Of a DNA stretch of 64,000 bases, positions 48,428 to 59,042 are shown in pieces. This DNA is from Crossiella equi (GTDB lineage: Bacteria; Actinomycetota; Actinomycetes; Mycobacteriales; Pseudonocardiaceae). The notes beneath the pieces were generated by a model. The model saw only the letters and a program-made list of their open reading frames with translations. It searched no databases and had not been told where the DNA came from. The position numbers and the translations under genes are program-made. Positions within the stretch are counted from its first letter, which is position 1; the number at the start of each line of letters is the position of its first letter. The stretch lies in the NCBI RefSeq assembly GCF_017876755.1, contig NZ_JAGIOO010000001.1, forward strand, positions 7,363,786 to 7,427,785. Direction: 5' to 3'.

Positions 48428-49642
48428 GTGTCTGGAGCACGACTCGTGCGGACCCTGGCGGTCGCGGGCGTCATCGCACTGACCGTCGCAGGGTGCGGTG
48501 GCGGCAGCGGAACCGGCGACAGCGGGAACACCGGGACGTCGGGGCAGGCCGCCCCGGGCAAGCCCGGTGACGCCGCGGACCCGCGCGGCGACGGCAACGC
48601 CAAGTGCAGCAACGTCTCACTCGCCTACATCGGCACCATCAACGGCGGCAACGCCGCGCTGGGCCAGGCGATCCTCAACGGCGCGAAGCTCGCGGTCAAG
48701 CAGCACAACGCGGCCAACGCCGGGTGTCAGGTGACCCTGAAGGAGTTCGACTCCGAGGGCAGCCCGGACAAGGCGCCGGGTGTGGTCACCCAGGCGATCA
48801 CCGACAACAGCATCATCGGCGTGCTGGGCCTGCCGTTCTCCGGTGAGTCCAAGGCCGTCGGCGCGACCTTCAACGAGGCCGGCCTCGTCACCATCTCCCC
48901 GTCGGCCACCAACCCCGGCCTGACCAAGAACGGCTGGAAGACCTTCTTCCGCGCCCTGGGCAACGACGCGGTGCAGGGCCCCGGTGTGGCCAAGTTCCTC
49001 ACCGACGAGCTCAAGGCCAGCAAGGTCTGCATCGTCCGCGACGACTCCGAGTACGGCACCGGCCTGGCCGACCAGGTCAAGACCGCGCTGGGCTCCAAGG
49101 TCTCCTGCGAGCAGCAGATCAAGACCAACCAGCGCGAGTTCTCCGCGACCGCGAGCGCGCTGAAGTCCGCCTCCCCGGACGCGATCTTCTTCGCCGGCTA
49201 CTACGCCGAGGGCGGCCCGCTGGCCTCCAAGCTCTTCGACGAGGGCGTCATGCCGAACGCGAAGTTCGTCGCGCCCGACGGCACCAAGGACGACGAGTTC
49301 GTCAAGGGCGGCGCGGACGGCGCCGAGGGCGCGTACCTCACCTGCCCGTGCGTCCCGGCCGACGCCTTCACCGAGTTCTCCACCGCCTACAAGGAGCTCT
49401 CCGGCCGCGAGCCCTCGACCTACTCCGCCGAGGGCTACGACGCCACCACGATCCTGCTCAAGGGCATCGACAAGGGCCTCAAGGACCGTGCGGGCATGCT
49501 GGACTTCGTCCGCAACTACGAGGGCCAGGGCCTGACCAAGAAGTTCAAGTGGGACGCCACCGGCGAGCTCACCGACACGCCCGTCTGGACGTACAAGGTC
49601 GAGGGCGGAAAGATCGTCAAGAACAAGGCGATCCCGAAGTAA
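48428..49642 (+). CDS. livK: Branched-chain amino-acid ABC transporter, substrate-binding lipoprotein
   Basis: A 404-residue periplasmic-binding-protein-like lipoprotein. The lipobox is LTVAGC (Cys about residue 24), followed by a Gly/Ser-rich linker. The type I binding fold shows VSLAYIGTINGGNAALGQAI, then ITDNSIIGVLGLPFSGESKA and a C-terminal YSAEGYDATTILLKG. It captures leucine, isoleucine, valine or related amides outside the membrane and delivers them to LivHM. GTG 48428 follows GGAGG by 5 bases. A strong hairpin follows the gene, which would give it higher transcript levels than the permease genes. Confidence 0.9.
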   Translation: MSGARLVRTLAVAGVIALTVAGCGGGSGTGDSGNTGTSGQAAPGKPGDAADPRGDGNAKCSNVSLAYIGTINGGNAALGQAILNGAKLAVKQHNAANAGCQVTLKEFDSEGSPDKAPGVVTQAITDNSIIGVLGLPFSGESKAVGATFNEAGLVTISPSATNPGLTKNGWKTFFRALGNDAVQGPGVAKFLTDELKASKVCIVRDDSEYGTGLADQVKTALGSKVSCEQQIKTNQREFSATASALKSASPDAIFFAGYYAEGGPLASKLFDEGVMPNAKFVAPDGTKDDEFVKGGADGAEGAYLTCPCVPADAFTEFSTAYKELSGREPSTYSAEGYDATTILLKGIDKGLKDRAGMLDFVRNYEGQGLTKKFKWDATGELTDTPVWTYKVEGGKIVKNKAIPK

Positions 49643-49665
49643 CCCCGACCTGAGACCACACCGCT

Positions 49666-49707
49666 GGGGCACGGACGCACGCATTCGCCTGCGTGCGTCC
49701 GTGCCCC
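49666..49707 (+). terminator. Intra-operon hairpin between livK and livH
   Basis: GGGGCACGGACGCACGCA (49666-49683) and TGCGTGCGTCCGTGCCCC (49690-49707) form a perfect 18-bp stem with a 6-base loop. It lies in the 100-base gap between livK and livH and may partly terminate or protect the upstream message. Confidence 0.75.
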
Positions 49708-49742
49708 CCGGTGCATCTGGACCGTAAGAAACGGGCGGACCT

Positions 49743-50743
49743 GTGATCCAAGAAATGACCACGGTTCTCGCGCAGGGTTCGGGCATCTCCTTCGACGTCG
49801 ACCTGCTGCTGAAGAACTTCTGGGCCAACACCGTGGACGGACTGTCCTACGGGAGTATCTACGCGCTCATGGCCCTCGGCTACACCCTCGTCTACGGCGT
49901 TCTGCGCCTGATCAACTTCGCGCACTCCGAGGTGTTCATCGCCGGTGCCTTCGGCATCTGGTTCACCTTCGACGCGCTCGGCTTCAAACCAGGCCCGACC
50001 CCGCAGCTGGGCGTCGGCGAGATCATCGGCACCCTGGCCCTGGCCATCGCGGTCGGCATGCTCGTCTCGGGCGTGGTCGCCGTGGTGGTGGAACGGGTGG
50101 CGTACCGCCCGCTGCGCAAACGCAACGCGCCCTCGCTGGTCTTTCTGATCACCGCGATCGGCGCCTCGTTCGTGCTCCAGCAGATCTTCTTCGTCTGGCG
50201 CGGCGGCAACGCCGAGGGCGCGATCCGCATCATCCGCCCCACCGCGCAGTTCGAGATCTTCGGCGCGCGCGTGACCAACGTGCAGATCATCGTATTCGTG
50301 GCCGCCCTGGTGCTGATGTTCGCCGCGGACACCTTCATCCGCCGCAGCCGCCTCGGCCGCGGCATCCGCGCGGTGGCCCAGGACCCGACCACGGCCACGC
50401 TCATGGGCGTCAACCGCGAGCGCGTGATCATGCTGACCTTCCTCATCGGCGGCGTGCTGGCCGGTGCGGCGGCGCTGTTCTACATCATGCAGATCCCGGC
50501 CGGCGTGGTGTACACCGGCGGGTTCCTGTTGGGGCTGAAGGCGTTCACCGCCGCGGTCCTCGGCGGTATCGGCAACCTGAGGGGCGCGCTGCTGGGCGGC
50601 CTGCTGCTCGGCGTGGCGGAGAACTACGGGCAGTCGCTGTTCGGCGGCCAGTGGCGCGACGTGGTCGCGTTCGTGCTGCTGATCGTGGTCCTGATGTTCC
50701 GGCCCACCGGCATCCTCGGCGAGTCCCTCGGGAAGGCACGGGT

Positions 50744-50747
<4 letters not shown>
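49743..50747 (+). CDS. livH: Branched-chain amino-acid ABC permease LivH
   Basis: A 334-residue inner-membrane permease with about eight hydrophobic segments. Typical strings are LSYGSIYALMALGYTLVYGV, RLINFAHSEVFIAGAFG and a C-terminal AVLGGIGNLRGALLGGLLLG. It forms one half of the channel of the Liv importer. GTG 49743 is used; ATG 49755 is a close alternative. The stop overlaps the livM ATG (ATGA). Confidence 0.92.
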
Positions 50748-51879
<1,132 letters not shown>

Positions 51880-51883
<4 letters not shown>

Positions 51884-52800
51884 ACGCCAAGCGCGACGAC
51901 GAGCCCGTCGTCGAGGGCGGCCTGGTCGCCGAGGTCGAGCGCATGAGCCCGGAGGAGCGGGCCGCGCACGAGGCCGAGGTGGCCGAGGCGGTGCACGCCG
52001 ACCGGGAGATCGCGGTCGGCGTCGGCGACACCCTGCTCCAGCTGCAGGACGTCACCATGCGCTTCGGCGGCCTGACCGCACTCGACGGGGTGAACTTCGA
52101 GATCCGCCGCGGCGAGATCCTCGGCCTCATCGGCCCCAACGGCGCGGGCAAGACCACCTGCTTCAACGCCATGACCGGCGTGTACCGGCCCACCAGCGGG
52201 CAGGTCCTGCTGGAGGGCAAGCCGATCGGCAAGCGCAAGCGGTTCCAGATCACCCGGCTGGGCATCGCCCGCACCTTCCAGAACATCCGTCTCTTCGGCG
52301 AGATGACCGCGCTGGAGAACGTGGTGGTCGGCACCGACGCCCGGCACAAGACCAGCGTGCTCGGCGCGCTGCTGCGGCTGCCCCGGCACCACGCCGAGGA
52401 GCGGACCGCGGTGGAGAAGGCCATGGCGCTGCTGGAGTTCGTGGGCATCGCCGACCGCGCCGCGGAGAAGGCGAAGAACCTGCCCTACGGCTACCAGCGC
52501 CGTCTGGAGATCGCCCGGGCCCTGGCCACCGAGCCGAAGCTGCTGTGCCTGGACGAGCCCGCGGCCGGGTTCAACCCCGCGGAGAAGGAAGAGCTCATGG
52601 GGCTCATCCGCAAGATCCGCGACGACGGCTACACCGTGCTGCTCATCGAGCACGACATGAAGCTCGTCATGGGCGTCACGGACCGGATCGTGGTGCTGGA
52701 GTTCGGAAAGAAGATCGCGGAAGGCCTCCCGGCCGAGATCCGGGAGAACCCGGCCGTGATCGCCGCCTACCTGGGGGTGCCCGACGATGGCGCTGCTTGA
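51880..52800 (+). CDS. livG: Branched-chain amino-acid ABC ATPase LivG
   Basis: A 306-residue ATPase. Walker A is IGPNGAGKTTCFNAMTG, the LivG-type signature is NLPYGYQRRLEIARAL, Walker B is LLCLDEPAAG, and the H-loop lies in LLIEHDMKLVM. An acidic N-terminal extension of about 50 residues (VEGGLVAEVERMSPEERAAH) precedes the ABC domain and is longer than in enteric LivG. It couples ATP hydrolysis to import with LivF. It overlaps livF by 14 bases. Confidence 0.92.
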
Positions 52801-53500
52801 GCTGCACGACGTGTCCGTCCACTACGGACGGATCCAGGCCCTGTCCGGGATCACCATCTCGGTGCAGGAAGGCGAGATCGTCTCCCTCATCGGGGCCAAC
52901 GGCGCGGGCAAGTCCACCACCATGCGCGCGATCAGCGGCGTCCGGCCGCTGTCGGCGGGGCGGATCACCTTCGAGGGTGAGGACATCTCCCGGCTGCGCG
53001 CGGACCTGCGTGTGGTGCGCGGCATCTGCCAGTCCCCCGAGGGCCGGGGTGTCTTCCCCGGCATGACGGTGCTGGAGAACCTGGGCATGGGCTGCTACAC
53101 CCGCAAGGACAAGGCGGCCATCGCCGAGGACTACGAGCGGGTCTTCGAGCTGTTCCCGCGCCTGGCCGAGCGCAAGAACCAGGTCGGCGGCACCATGTCC
53201 GGAGGTGAGCAGCAGATGGTGGCCATCGGGCGGGCGCTGATGGCCCGGCCGCGGCTGCTGCTGCTCGACGAGCCGTCCATGGGCCTGGCGCCGCAGTTCA
53301 TCCAGCAGATCTTCCGGATCATCCGGGAGATCAACGAGCAGGGCACCACCGTGCTGCTGGTGGAGCAGAACGCGCAGCAGGCGCTCAGCCGGGCCCACCG
53401 CGGGTACGTGCTGGAGACGGGCCGGATCGTCAAGACCGGCACCGGCGCCGAGCTGCTGGCCGACCCGTCGGTCAAGGAGGCCTACCTCGGCGTGGCCTGA
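52787..53500 (+). CDS. livF: Branched-chain amino-acid ABC ATPase LivF
   Basis: A 237-residue ATPase, last gene of the liv operon. Walker A is IGANGAGKSTTMRAISG, the signature TMSGGEQQMVAIGRAL, Walker B LLLLDEPSMGLAP, and the H-loop residue position holds Gln in LLVEQNAQQAL, as is normal for LivF. Length is standard. A perfect hairpin terminator follows 24 bases after the stop. Confidence 0.93.
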   Translation: MALLELHDVSVHYGRIQALSGITISVQEGEIVSLIGANGAGKSTTMRAISGVRPLSAGRITFEGEDISRLRADLRVVRGICQSPEGRGVFPGMTVLENLGMGCYTRKDKAAIAEDYERVFELFPRLAERKNQVGGTMSGGEQQMVAIGRALMARPRLLLLDEPSMGLAPQFIQQIFRIIREINEQGTTVLLVEQNAQQALSRAHRGYVLETGRIVKTGTGAELLADPSVKEAYLGVA

Positions 53501-53524
53501 CACATTGGCGCGCTCCGCGCGCGG

Positions 53525-53561
53525 GTGTTTTCGCTCCCAGGTGACCTCGGAGCGAAAACAC
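53525..53561 (+). terminator. Terminator of the liv operon
   Basis: GTGTTTTCGCTCC (53525-53537) and GGAGCGAAAACAC (53549-53561) are a perfect 13-bp inverted repeat with an 11-base loop, shortly after the livF stop. Confidence 0.8.
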
Positions 53562-53668
53562 ACGAGCCAGCTGAGGGGCGGGAGTGTCGCCTTCGGCGCC
53601 ACACCACGCCCGCCGTTCCGGTACCCGAGCGGCGATCGAACCCAGATGGCCAACCGCAGCCGTGACAA

Positions 53669-53700
53669 GTGGCCCCGGACCTCTCCCGGTCCGGGGCCAC
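53669..53700 (-). terminator. Terminator of the thioesterase gene
   Basis: GTGGCCCCGGAC (53669-53680) and GTCCGGGGCCAC (53689-53700) are a perfect 12-bp inverted repeat with an 8-base loop. It lies 8 bases beyond the minus-strand thioesterase stop. Confidence 0.78.
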
Positions 53701-53707
53701 CGGTGCC

Positions 53708-54115
53708 TCAGGAGCCCGGCGGGCGTTCGCGGAGGATGCAGGTCAGGCGCGCGGTGCACACCCGGTGCCCGTCCTCGTCGGTGATCACGATCTCGAACGT
53801 GGCGGTGGTCCTGCCCCGGTGCAGCGGCTGGCACACGCCCGTGACCAGGCCTTCCCGGCCCGCCCGGTGGTGGGTGCAGGACAGCTCCAGACCCACCGCG
53901 ATGCGCTCCGGCGCCGCCCACAGCGCCGCCGCGACCGAGCCCAGCGTCTCGGCCAGCGTGGCGCTGGCGCCACCGTGCAGCAGGCCGTACGGCTGGCGGT
54001 TGCCCGCCACCGGCATGGTCCCGACCAGCTTCTCCGGGTCCCACGAGGTGATCTGGATGCCCAGCTTCTCGGTCAGCTCTCCGGCGGGGGCGTTGCTCAA
54101 CTCAGCCGTGCTCAT
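53708..54115 (-). CDS. PaaI-type hotdog thioesterase
   Basis: A 135-residue single hotdog-domain protein. The family motif is QPYGLLHGGASATLAETLGS, followed by GLELSCTHHRAGREGLVTG and ITDEDGHRVCTARLTCIL. It should hydrolyse acyl- or aryl-CoA thioesters as a homotetramer. ATG 54115 is divergent from polA, with an 81-base gap for both promoters. Proteins of this kind next to polA are common in actinomycetes. The CoA substrate is not known. Confidence 0.87.
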   Translation of the reverse strand: MSTAELSNAPAGELTEKLGIQITSWDPEKLVGTMPVAGNRQPYGLLHGGASATLAETLGSVAAALWAAPERIAVGLELSCTHHRAGREGLVTGVCQPLHRGRTTATFEIVITDEDGHRVCTARLTCILRERPPGS

Positions 54116-54196
54116 CCAGGTTCACCATCACCTTTCGGGTGGGTCCGCACGCGGGCGGCGCGAGGAGTGTCGTACCGCCACCCTAGACTCGCCGCC

Positions 54197-56887
54197 GTGA
54201 GCCAACCCGACCGCACACCCCGGCTGCTGCTGATCGACGGGCACTCGATGGCCTACCGGGCCTTCTTCGCCCTGCCCAAGGAGAACTTCCAGACCGCCAC
54301 CGGGCAGACCACGAACGCGGTCTACGGGTTCACCTCCATGCTCATCAACCTGCTGCGCGACGAGGCGCCCACCCACGTCGCGGTGGCCTTCGACGTCTCC
54401 CGGGTCACCTTCCGCACCGAGGCCTACCCCGAGTACAAGGCCACCCGCTCGGCCACCCCGGACGAGTTCCGCGGCCAGGTCAGCCTCATCCAGGAAGTGC
54501 TGACCGCGCTGTCCATCCCGTTCCTGAGCAAGGACAACTTCGAGGCCGACGACCTGATCGCCACGCTCACCACGCAGGCGGAGGCCGACGGCTTCGAGGT
54601 CCTCATCTGCACCGGCGACCGCGACGCCCTCCAGCTGGTCACCGACCGCACCACCGTGCTCTACCCGGTCAAGGGCGTCTCCGAGCTCACCCGGTTCACC
54701 CCGGACGCGGTGCAGGCCAAGTACGGCCTCTCGCCCAACCAGTACCCGGACTTCGCCGCGCTGCGCGGCGACCCCTCCGACAACCTGCCCAAGATCCCGG
54801 GCGTGGGGGAGAAGACCGTCACCAAGTGGATCCAGGAGTTCGGTTCGCTGAACGGCCTGGTCGACCGGGTCGACGAGGTCAAGGGCAAGGCCGGGGAGAA
54901 CCTGCGCGCCCACCTCGACGCCGTGCTGCTCAACCGCCGCCTCACTGAGCTGGTGCGCGACGTCGAGCTGCCCGTCGGGGTGGCCGACCTGGCCGCACAG
55001 GCCTGGGACCGCGACGCGGTGCACCGCCTGTTCGACGAGCTGGAGTTCCGGGTGCTGCGCGAGCGCCTGTTCGCCACGCTGTCCTCGGCCGAGCCCGAGG
55101 CCGAGGAGGGCTTCGAGGTCTCCGGCGAGGCCCTGGCCCCCGGCGCGGTCGGCGCCTGGCTGGCCGAGCACGGGCGCGGTGGCCGCATCGGGCTCTCCTT
55201 CACCGGCACCTGGGGCCGCGGCAGCGGCGACCTCACCGGCCTTGCCCTGTCCACTGTGGACGGGCAGGGGGCGTTCATCGACACCACCGCGGTCACCCCC
55301 GAGGACGAGGACGCGCTGGCCGCGTGGCTGGCCGACCCGGCCGCGGCCAAGGCCGCGCACGATGTCAAGGGCCCGCTGTACGCGCTGCGCGGCCGCGGCT
55401 GGACCCTGGCCGGGCTCACCTCCGACACCGCCCTGGCCGCCTACCTGGTGCGCCCCGGGCAGCGCTCCTTCGACCTGGGCGACCTGGTGCTGCGCTACCT
55501 GCAGCGCGAGCTGCGCGCCGAGGAGGACAGCGGCGGCCAGCAGTCGCTGTTCGAGGACGAGGCCGAGAACGCCGCCAAGGCCGCCACCCGCGAGATCCTG
55601 CGCGCCCGCGCCGTGGTCGAGCTGGCCGCGGCGCTGGACGAGGAGCTCGCCCGCACCCAGCAGACCCGCCTGCTCACCGAGCTGGAGCTGCCGCTGCTGG
55701 CGGTGCTGGCCGAGCTCGAGGTCACCGGCATCGCCGTCGACGACGACCGGCTCACCGAGCTGGAGGCCCACTTCGCGGGCCGGGTCAAGCAGGCCGCGCA
55801 GGACGCGTACGCGGTCATCGGCAAGGAGATCAACCTCGGCTCGCCCAAGCAGCTCCAGGTGGTGCTCTTCGACGAGCTGGGCATGCCCAAGACCAAGCGC
55901 ACCAAGACCGGCTACACCACCGACGCCGAGGCGCTGCAGAAGCTGTCCGAGGACACCCAGCACCCGTTCCTGGCGCACCTGCTCGAGCACCGCGACGCCA
56001 CCCGGCTCAAGACCACCGTGGACGGGCTGCTCAAGTCGGTCACCGACGACGGCCGCATCCACACCACGTTCAACCAGATGGTCGCCGCCACCGGGCGCCT
56101 GTCCTCCACCGAGCCGAACCTGCAGAACATCCCGATCCGCACCGAGGAGGGCCGCACCATCCGGCAGGCCTTCGTCGTCGGCGGTGGCTACGCGGAGCTG
56201 ATGACCGCGGACTACAGCCAGATCGAGATGCGCATCATGGCCCACCTGTCCCAGGACGAGGGCCTCATCCAGGCGTTCAACTCCGGCGAGGACCTGCACA
56301 CCTACGTCGCCTCCGAGGCCTTCGCGGTCCCGGCCGCCGAGGTCACCGCCGACCTGCGCCGCCGGGTCAAGGCCATGTCCTACGGTCTGGCCTACGGGCT
56401 GTCGGTGTATGGGCTGGCCCAGCAGCTCAAGATCAGCGCCGAGGAGTCCCGGGCGCAGATGGACGCCTACTTCGCCCGGTTCGGCGGGGTGCGCGACTAC
56501 CTGCACGAGGTGGTGGAGAAGGCCCGCCGCGACGGCTACACCGAGACCATCCTGGGCCGCCGCCGCTACCTGCCCGACCTCAACAGCGACAACCGGCAGC
56601 GCCGCGAGATGGCCGAGCGCATGGCGCTCAACGCCCCGATCCAGGGCAGCGCCGCCGACATCATCAAGGTCGCCATGCTCACCACCCACCAGGCGATGAC
56701 CGAGGCCAAGCTGCGCTCGCGCATGCTGCTCCAGGTCCACGACGAGCTCGTGCTGGAGATCGCCGAGGGGGAACGCGAGGCGGTCGAGGCCCTGGTGCGC
56801 GAGCACATGGGCAAGGCCTACGAGCTGAGCGTGCCCCTGGACGTCTCCGTCGGCGTGGGCCAGTCCTGGGACGCCGCCGCGCACTGA
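54197..56887 (+). CDS. polA: DNA polymerase I
   Basis: An 896-residue polymerase. The N-terminal 5'-nuclease domain (LLLIDGHSMAYRAFFALP, then FEADDLIATL, CTGDRDALQLV and GVGEKTVTKW) spans about 1-300. The middle region matches the 3'-5' exonuclease fold but lacks its full set of acidic residues, as is normal in actinobacteria. Polymerase motifs are A (DYSQIEMRIMAHLS, Asp672), B (RRVKAMSYGLAYGLSVYGLA) and C (QVHDELVLE, Asp849). It processes Okazaki fragments and repair gaps. GTG 54197 is the first start after the divergent thioesterase gene. A strong inverted repeat follows the stop. Confidence 0.96.
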   Translation: MSQPDRTPRLLLIDGHSMAYRAFFALPKENFQTATGQTTNAVYGFTSMLINLLRDEAPTHVAVAFDVSRVTFRTEAYPEYKATRSATPDEFRGQVSLIQEVLTALSIPFLSKDNFEADDLIATLTTQAEADGFEVLICTGDRDALQLVTDRTTVLYPVKGVSELTRFTPDAVQAKYGLSPNQYPDFAALRGDPSDNLPKIPGVGEKTVTKWIQEFGSLNGLVDRVDEVKGKAGENLRAHLDAVLLNRRLTELVRDVELPVGVADLAAQAWDRDAVHRLFDELEFRVLRERLFATLSSAEPEAEEGFEVSGEALAPGAVGAWLAEHGRGGRIGLSFTGTWGRGSGDLTGLALSTVDGQGAFIDTTAVTPEDEDALAAWLADPAAAKAAHDVKGPLYALRGRGWTLAGLTSDTALAAYLVRPGQRSFDLGDLVLRYLQRELRAEEDSGGQQSLFEDEAENAAKAATREILRARAVVELAAALDEELARTQQTRLLTELELPLLAVLAELEVTGIAVDDDRLTELEAHFAGRVKQAAQDAYAVIGKEINLGSPKQLQVVLFDELGMPKTKRTKTGYTTDAEALQKLSEDTQHPFLAHLLEHRDATRLKTTVDGLLKSVTDDGRIHTTFNQMVAATGRLSSTEPNLQNIPIRTEEGRTIRQAFVVGGGYAELMTADYSQIEMRIMAHLSQDEGLIQAFNSGEDLHTYVASEAFAVPAAEVTADLRRRVKAMSYGLAYGLSVYGLAQQLKISAEESRAQMDAYFARFGGVRDYLHEVVEKARRDGYTETILGRRRYLPDLNSDNRQRREMAERMALNAPIQGSAADIIKVAMLTTHQAMTEAKLRSRMLLQVHDELVLEIAEGEREAVEALVREHMGKAYELSVPLDVSVGVGQSWDAAAH

Positions 56888-56896
56888 GCGCCCGTG

Positions 56897-56935
56897 CCCG
56901 GGGGACCGCGGCCTGCCTGGCCGAGGTCCCCCGGG
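56897..56935 (+). terminator. Terminator of polA
   Basis: CCCGGGGGACC (56897-56907) and GGTCCCCCGGG (56925-56935) are a perfect 11-bp inverted repeat with a 17-base loop, 9 bases after the polA stop. Confidence 0.75.
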
Positions 56936-57276
56936 GCGGCCACCGCTGGCTCCTGCCCTGACTGGTTTCGGCCATCCGCCATCCGGCCGACGACCTGGCC
57001 ACCAACCGGAGTCCTCGTGGCCCAGCCCGTTGGACCTCTCGGGCTACCGCCCGGCCTTCGGCGTTGCCGCGCGGCTCCGCGTCCGCCGCCAGGAACACCG
57101 CGCCGGGCAACGTGATCCGGGCGTGGCACGACCTCTCCGCCCGGCTGTTCCACCCCAGCCCGCCGTGCTCGCCACACCGGTGTCGTCCCTGATTCCAATA
57201 CTCCTCTTCTTTCTTGCCTTCCAACGGTTCCTGGTTCAAGGTGTAGCGACCTCGGGGTTGAAGGGGTGGGCAGTCG
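56936..57276. other. Intergenic region, no gene recognised
   Basis: 341 bases after the polA terminator. Short frames exist on both strands but lack ribosome-binding sites and family motifs. The stretch 57190-57250 is pyrimidine- and AT-richer than its surroundings and is the likely promoter area of the DUF624 gene, whose start is preceded by GAAGGGG. Nothing else was recognised. Confidence 0.4.
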
Positions 57277-57882
57277 ATGGCGGGTCGGTTACCGGCACCA
57301 CGCGCGGGGGGCGTCACGGCCGCATGGTGGTCCCGGCTGACCGTGCTCGCCGACACCGTCCTGCTCGGCCTGCTCGTCGCCCTGGTCTCGCTGCCGGTGC
57401 TGACCCTGCCCGCCGCGTTCGCCGCGGCCTGCGGCGTCGCCGCGCGCTGGCGGGCGGGGGAGAGCCCCGCGCTGTGGCCCGCCTTCCGGCACACCCTGCG
57501 CGAACGCCTGTCCCGCCACCTGCTCGCCGGGGCGGCCACGCTCGTGGTGTGCGTGCTGCTCGCGCTCAACCTCCAGCTCCTGGTGGCCCTGGAGCTGCCC
57601 GGCGGCGTGGTGCTGCGCTGGCTCACCGGCCTGCTCAGCCTGCTGCTGCTGGCCCTGATGGCGCTGACCGCGGCCTTCGTCGGCACCACCGGCGACGGCT
57701 GGCTGGTCAGCACCCGCCGCGCCTACTCCCACGGCGTGCTGCGCCCCGGCCTGCTCCTGCTGCTCGGCGGCGCCCTGGCCGCCGCCGGGGTCCTGGTGTG
57801 GGCGTTGCCGCCGCTGCTGCTCGTGGTCGCCGGACCCCTCGCGCTGGCCGCGACCTCGGTCAGCGAGGCGGGCGAACCGTGA
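57277..57882 (+). CDS. YesL/DUF624-like membrane protein
   Basis: A 201-residue protein with about four to five hydrophobic segments. The arrangement VLADTVLLGLLVALVSLPVL near the N-terminus and WPAFRHTLRERLSRHLLAGA in the loop fits the DUF624 family, whose members often accompany sugar ABC transporters. No such transporter is present here. ATG 57277 overlaps no upstream gene; the stop overlaps the start of the oxidoreductase (GTGA), so the two are co-transcribed. The function is unknown. Confidence 0.75.
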   Translation: MAGRLPAPRAGGVTAAWWSRLTVLADTVLLGLLVALVSLPVLTLPAAFAAACGVAARWRAGESPALWPAFRHTLRERLSRHLLAGAATLVVCVLLALNLQLLVALELPGGVVLRWLTGLLSLLLLALMALTAAFVGTTGDGWLVSTRRAYSHGVLRPGLLLLLGGALAAAGVLVWALPPLLLVVAGPLALAATSVSEAGEP

Positions 57883-59042
57883 TCGCTGCCCGGGTCGCGC
57901 TGGCCGGTGCGCACGGCCGCGGCAGGCACCACCTGGACAACGTGCTCCGCCTGCAGGCACTGGGCCGCGTCCGCCTGGTCGCGGTGTGCGACCCGCGCGG
58001 CCCCGGCCCGCTGCCCGCCGGGGTCCGCCACTACCGCGACCTGACGGGCCTGCTGCTGGCCGAGCGCCCCGACATCACCGTGCTGGCGACCCCGCCGCAC
58101 ACCCACCGCGACCTCACCGTGGCCGCCCTGCGCTCCGGCAGCGACGTCCTGGTGGAGACACCCCCGCTCCTCACGGTGTCCACTGTGGACGAGATGACCG
58201 CGCTGGCCGACGAGCACGGGCTGGCCGTGCAGACCGGTTTCCAGACCCTGGGCTCGGGCGCGCTGCGCGAGCTCGCCCGGCTGGCCGCCGACGGCGCGCT
58301 CGGCGAGCTGCGCGGCGTGGCCGGGTGCGGACGGTGGCGGCGCGGCGCGGACCACCACCGGCGCGCGCCCTGGGCGGGCCGCCGCACGCTGCGCGGCGAA
58401 CCGGTGCTGGACGGTGTGCTGACCAACCCGTTCGCGCACGCCGTGCAGTCCGCGCTGGTCGTGGCCGGGGCGCAGACCGCCCGCCCGGACTCGGTGGAGC
58501 TGGAGCTGCTGCGCGCGCACGACATCGAGGCCGACGACACCGCCTGCGTGCGGCTGCGCTTCCCCGAGCACCCGGACGTCCTGGTCGCGGCCACCCTGTG
58601 CGCGGCCGACCCGGCACCCCCGCACCTGGTGGTGCACGGGCGGCGGCGCGCGGTCCTGGAATACGAGCGCGACACCCTCCACGTCGACGGCATCCGCCTG
58701 CCGGTGCCGCCCCGCGAGGACCTGCTGGCCAACCTGCTCGACCACCGCGAGGGCCGCGCCGAGCTGCTCGCCCCGCTGTCCGGCTGCCGCACGTTCACCG
58801 AGGTCGTGCAGGCCGTCGGCGAGGCCCCCGGCGCCGAGCCGGTCCCAGCCGACCGGGTGTCCGAAGTGGACGGTGGCGCGCGCGTGGTGGCCGGGGTGGA
58901 CGAGAGCGTGCGGGCCGCGGCCGAGGGCCTGGCGACCTTCGCCGAGCTGGGCGCGCCCTGGCTGCCTACTCCTCGATGGCCCCGCCGACCCGGCGCAGGT
59001 GCTCCCGGAAGGTCAGCGCCGGTTCCGCCGCCCGCGCGCTGA
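57879..59042 (+). CDS. Gfo/Idh/MocA-family oxidoreductase
   Basis: A 387-residue NAD(P)-dependent oxidoreductase. The Rossmann motif is modified (RVALAGAHGRGRHHLDNVLR), followed by the family strings VLATPPHTHRDLTVAALRSG and DVLVETPPLL, where EK.PL is more usual, so the catalytic Lys of EKP is replaced here by Thr. The C-terminal 28 residues after APWLP are Arg/Pro-rich and overlap the convergent RraA-like gene by 77 bases, so the true end may be spurious extension. It probably acts on a sugar or cyclitol. GTG 57879 overlaps the DUF624 stop. Confidence 0.8.
   Translation: MIAARVALAGAHGRGRHHLDNVLRLQALGRVRLVAVCDPRGPGPLPAGVRHYRDLTGLLLAERPDITVLATPPHTHRDLTVAALRSGSDVLVETPPLLTVSTVDEMTALADEHGLAVQTGFQTLGSGALRELARLAADGALGELRGVAGCGRWRRGADHHRRAPWAGRRTLRGEPVLDGVLTNPFAHAVQSALVVAGAQTARPDSVELELLRAHDIEADDTACVRLRFPEHPDVLVAATLCAADPAPPHLVVHGRRRAVLEYERDTLHVDGIRLPVPPREDLLANLLDHREGRAELLAPLSGCRTFTEVVQAVGEAPGAEPVPADRVSEVDGGARVVAGVDESVRAAAEGLATFAELGAPWLPTPRWPRRPGAGAPGRSAPVPPPAR

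Noticed and set aside
53562-53668. tRNA-like string GCGATCGAACCC near the liv terminator
   Set aside because: No acceptor, D or anticodon arms can be formed around it.
57030-57276. N-terminal extensions of the oxidoreductase frame and small frames after polA
   Set aside because: No ribosome-binding site or family similarity. The DUF624 gene gives a better, coupled arrangement starting at 57277.
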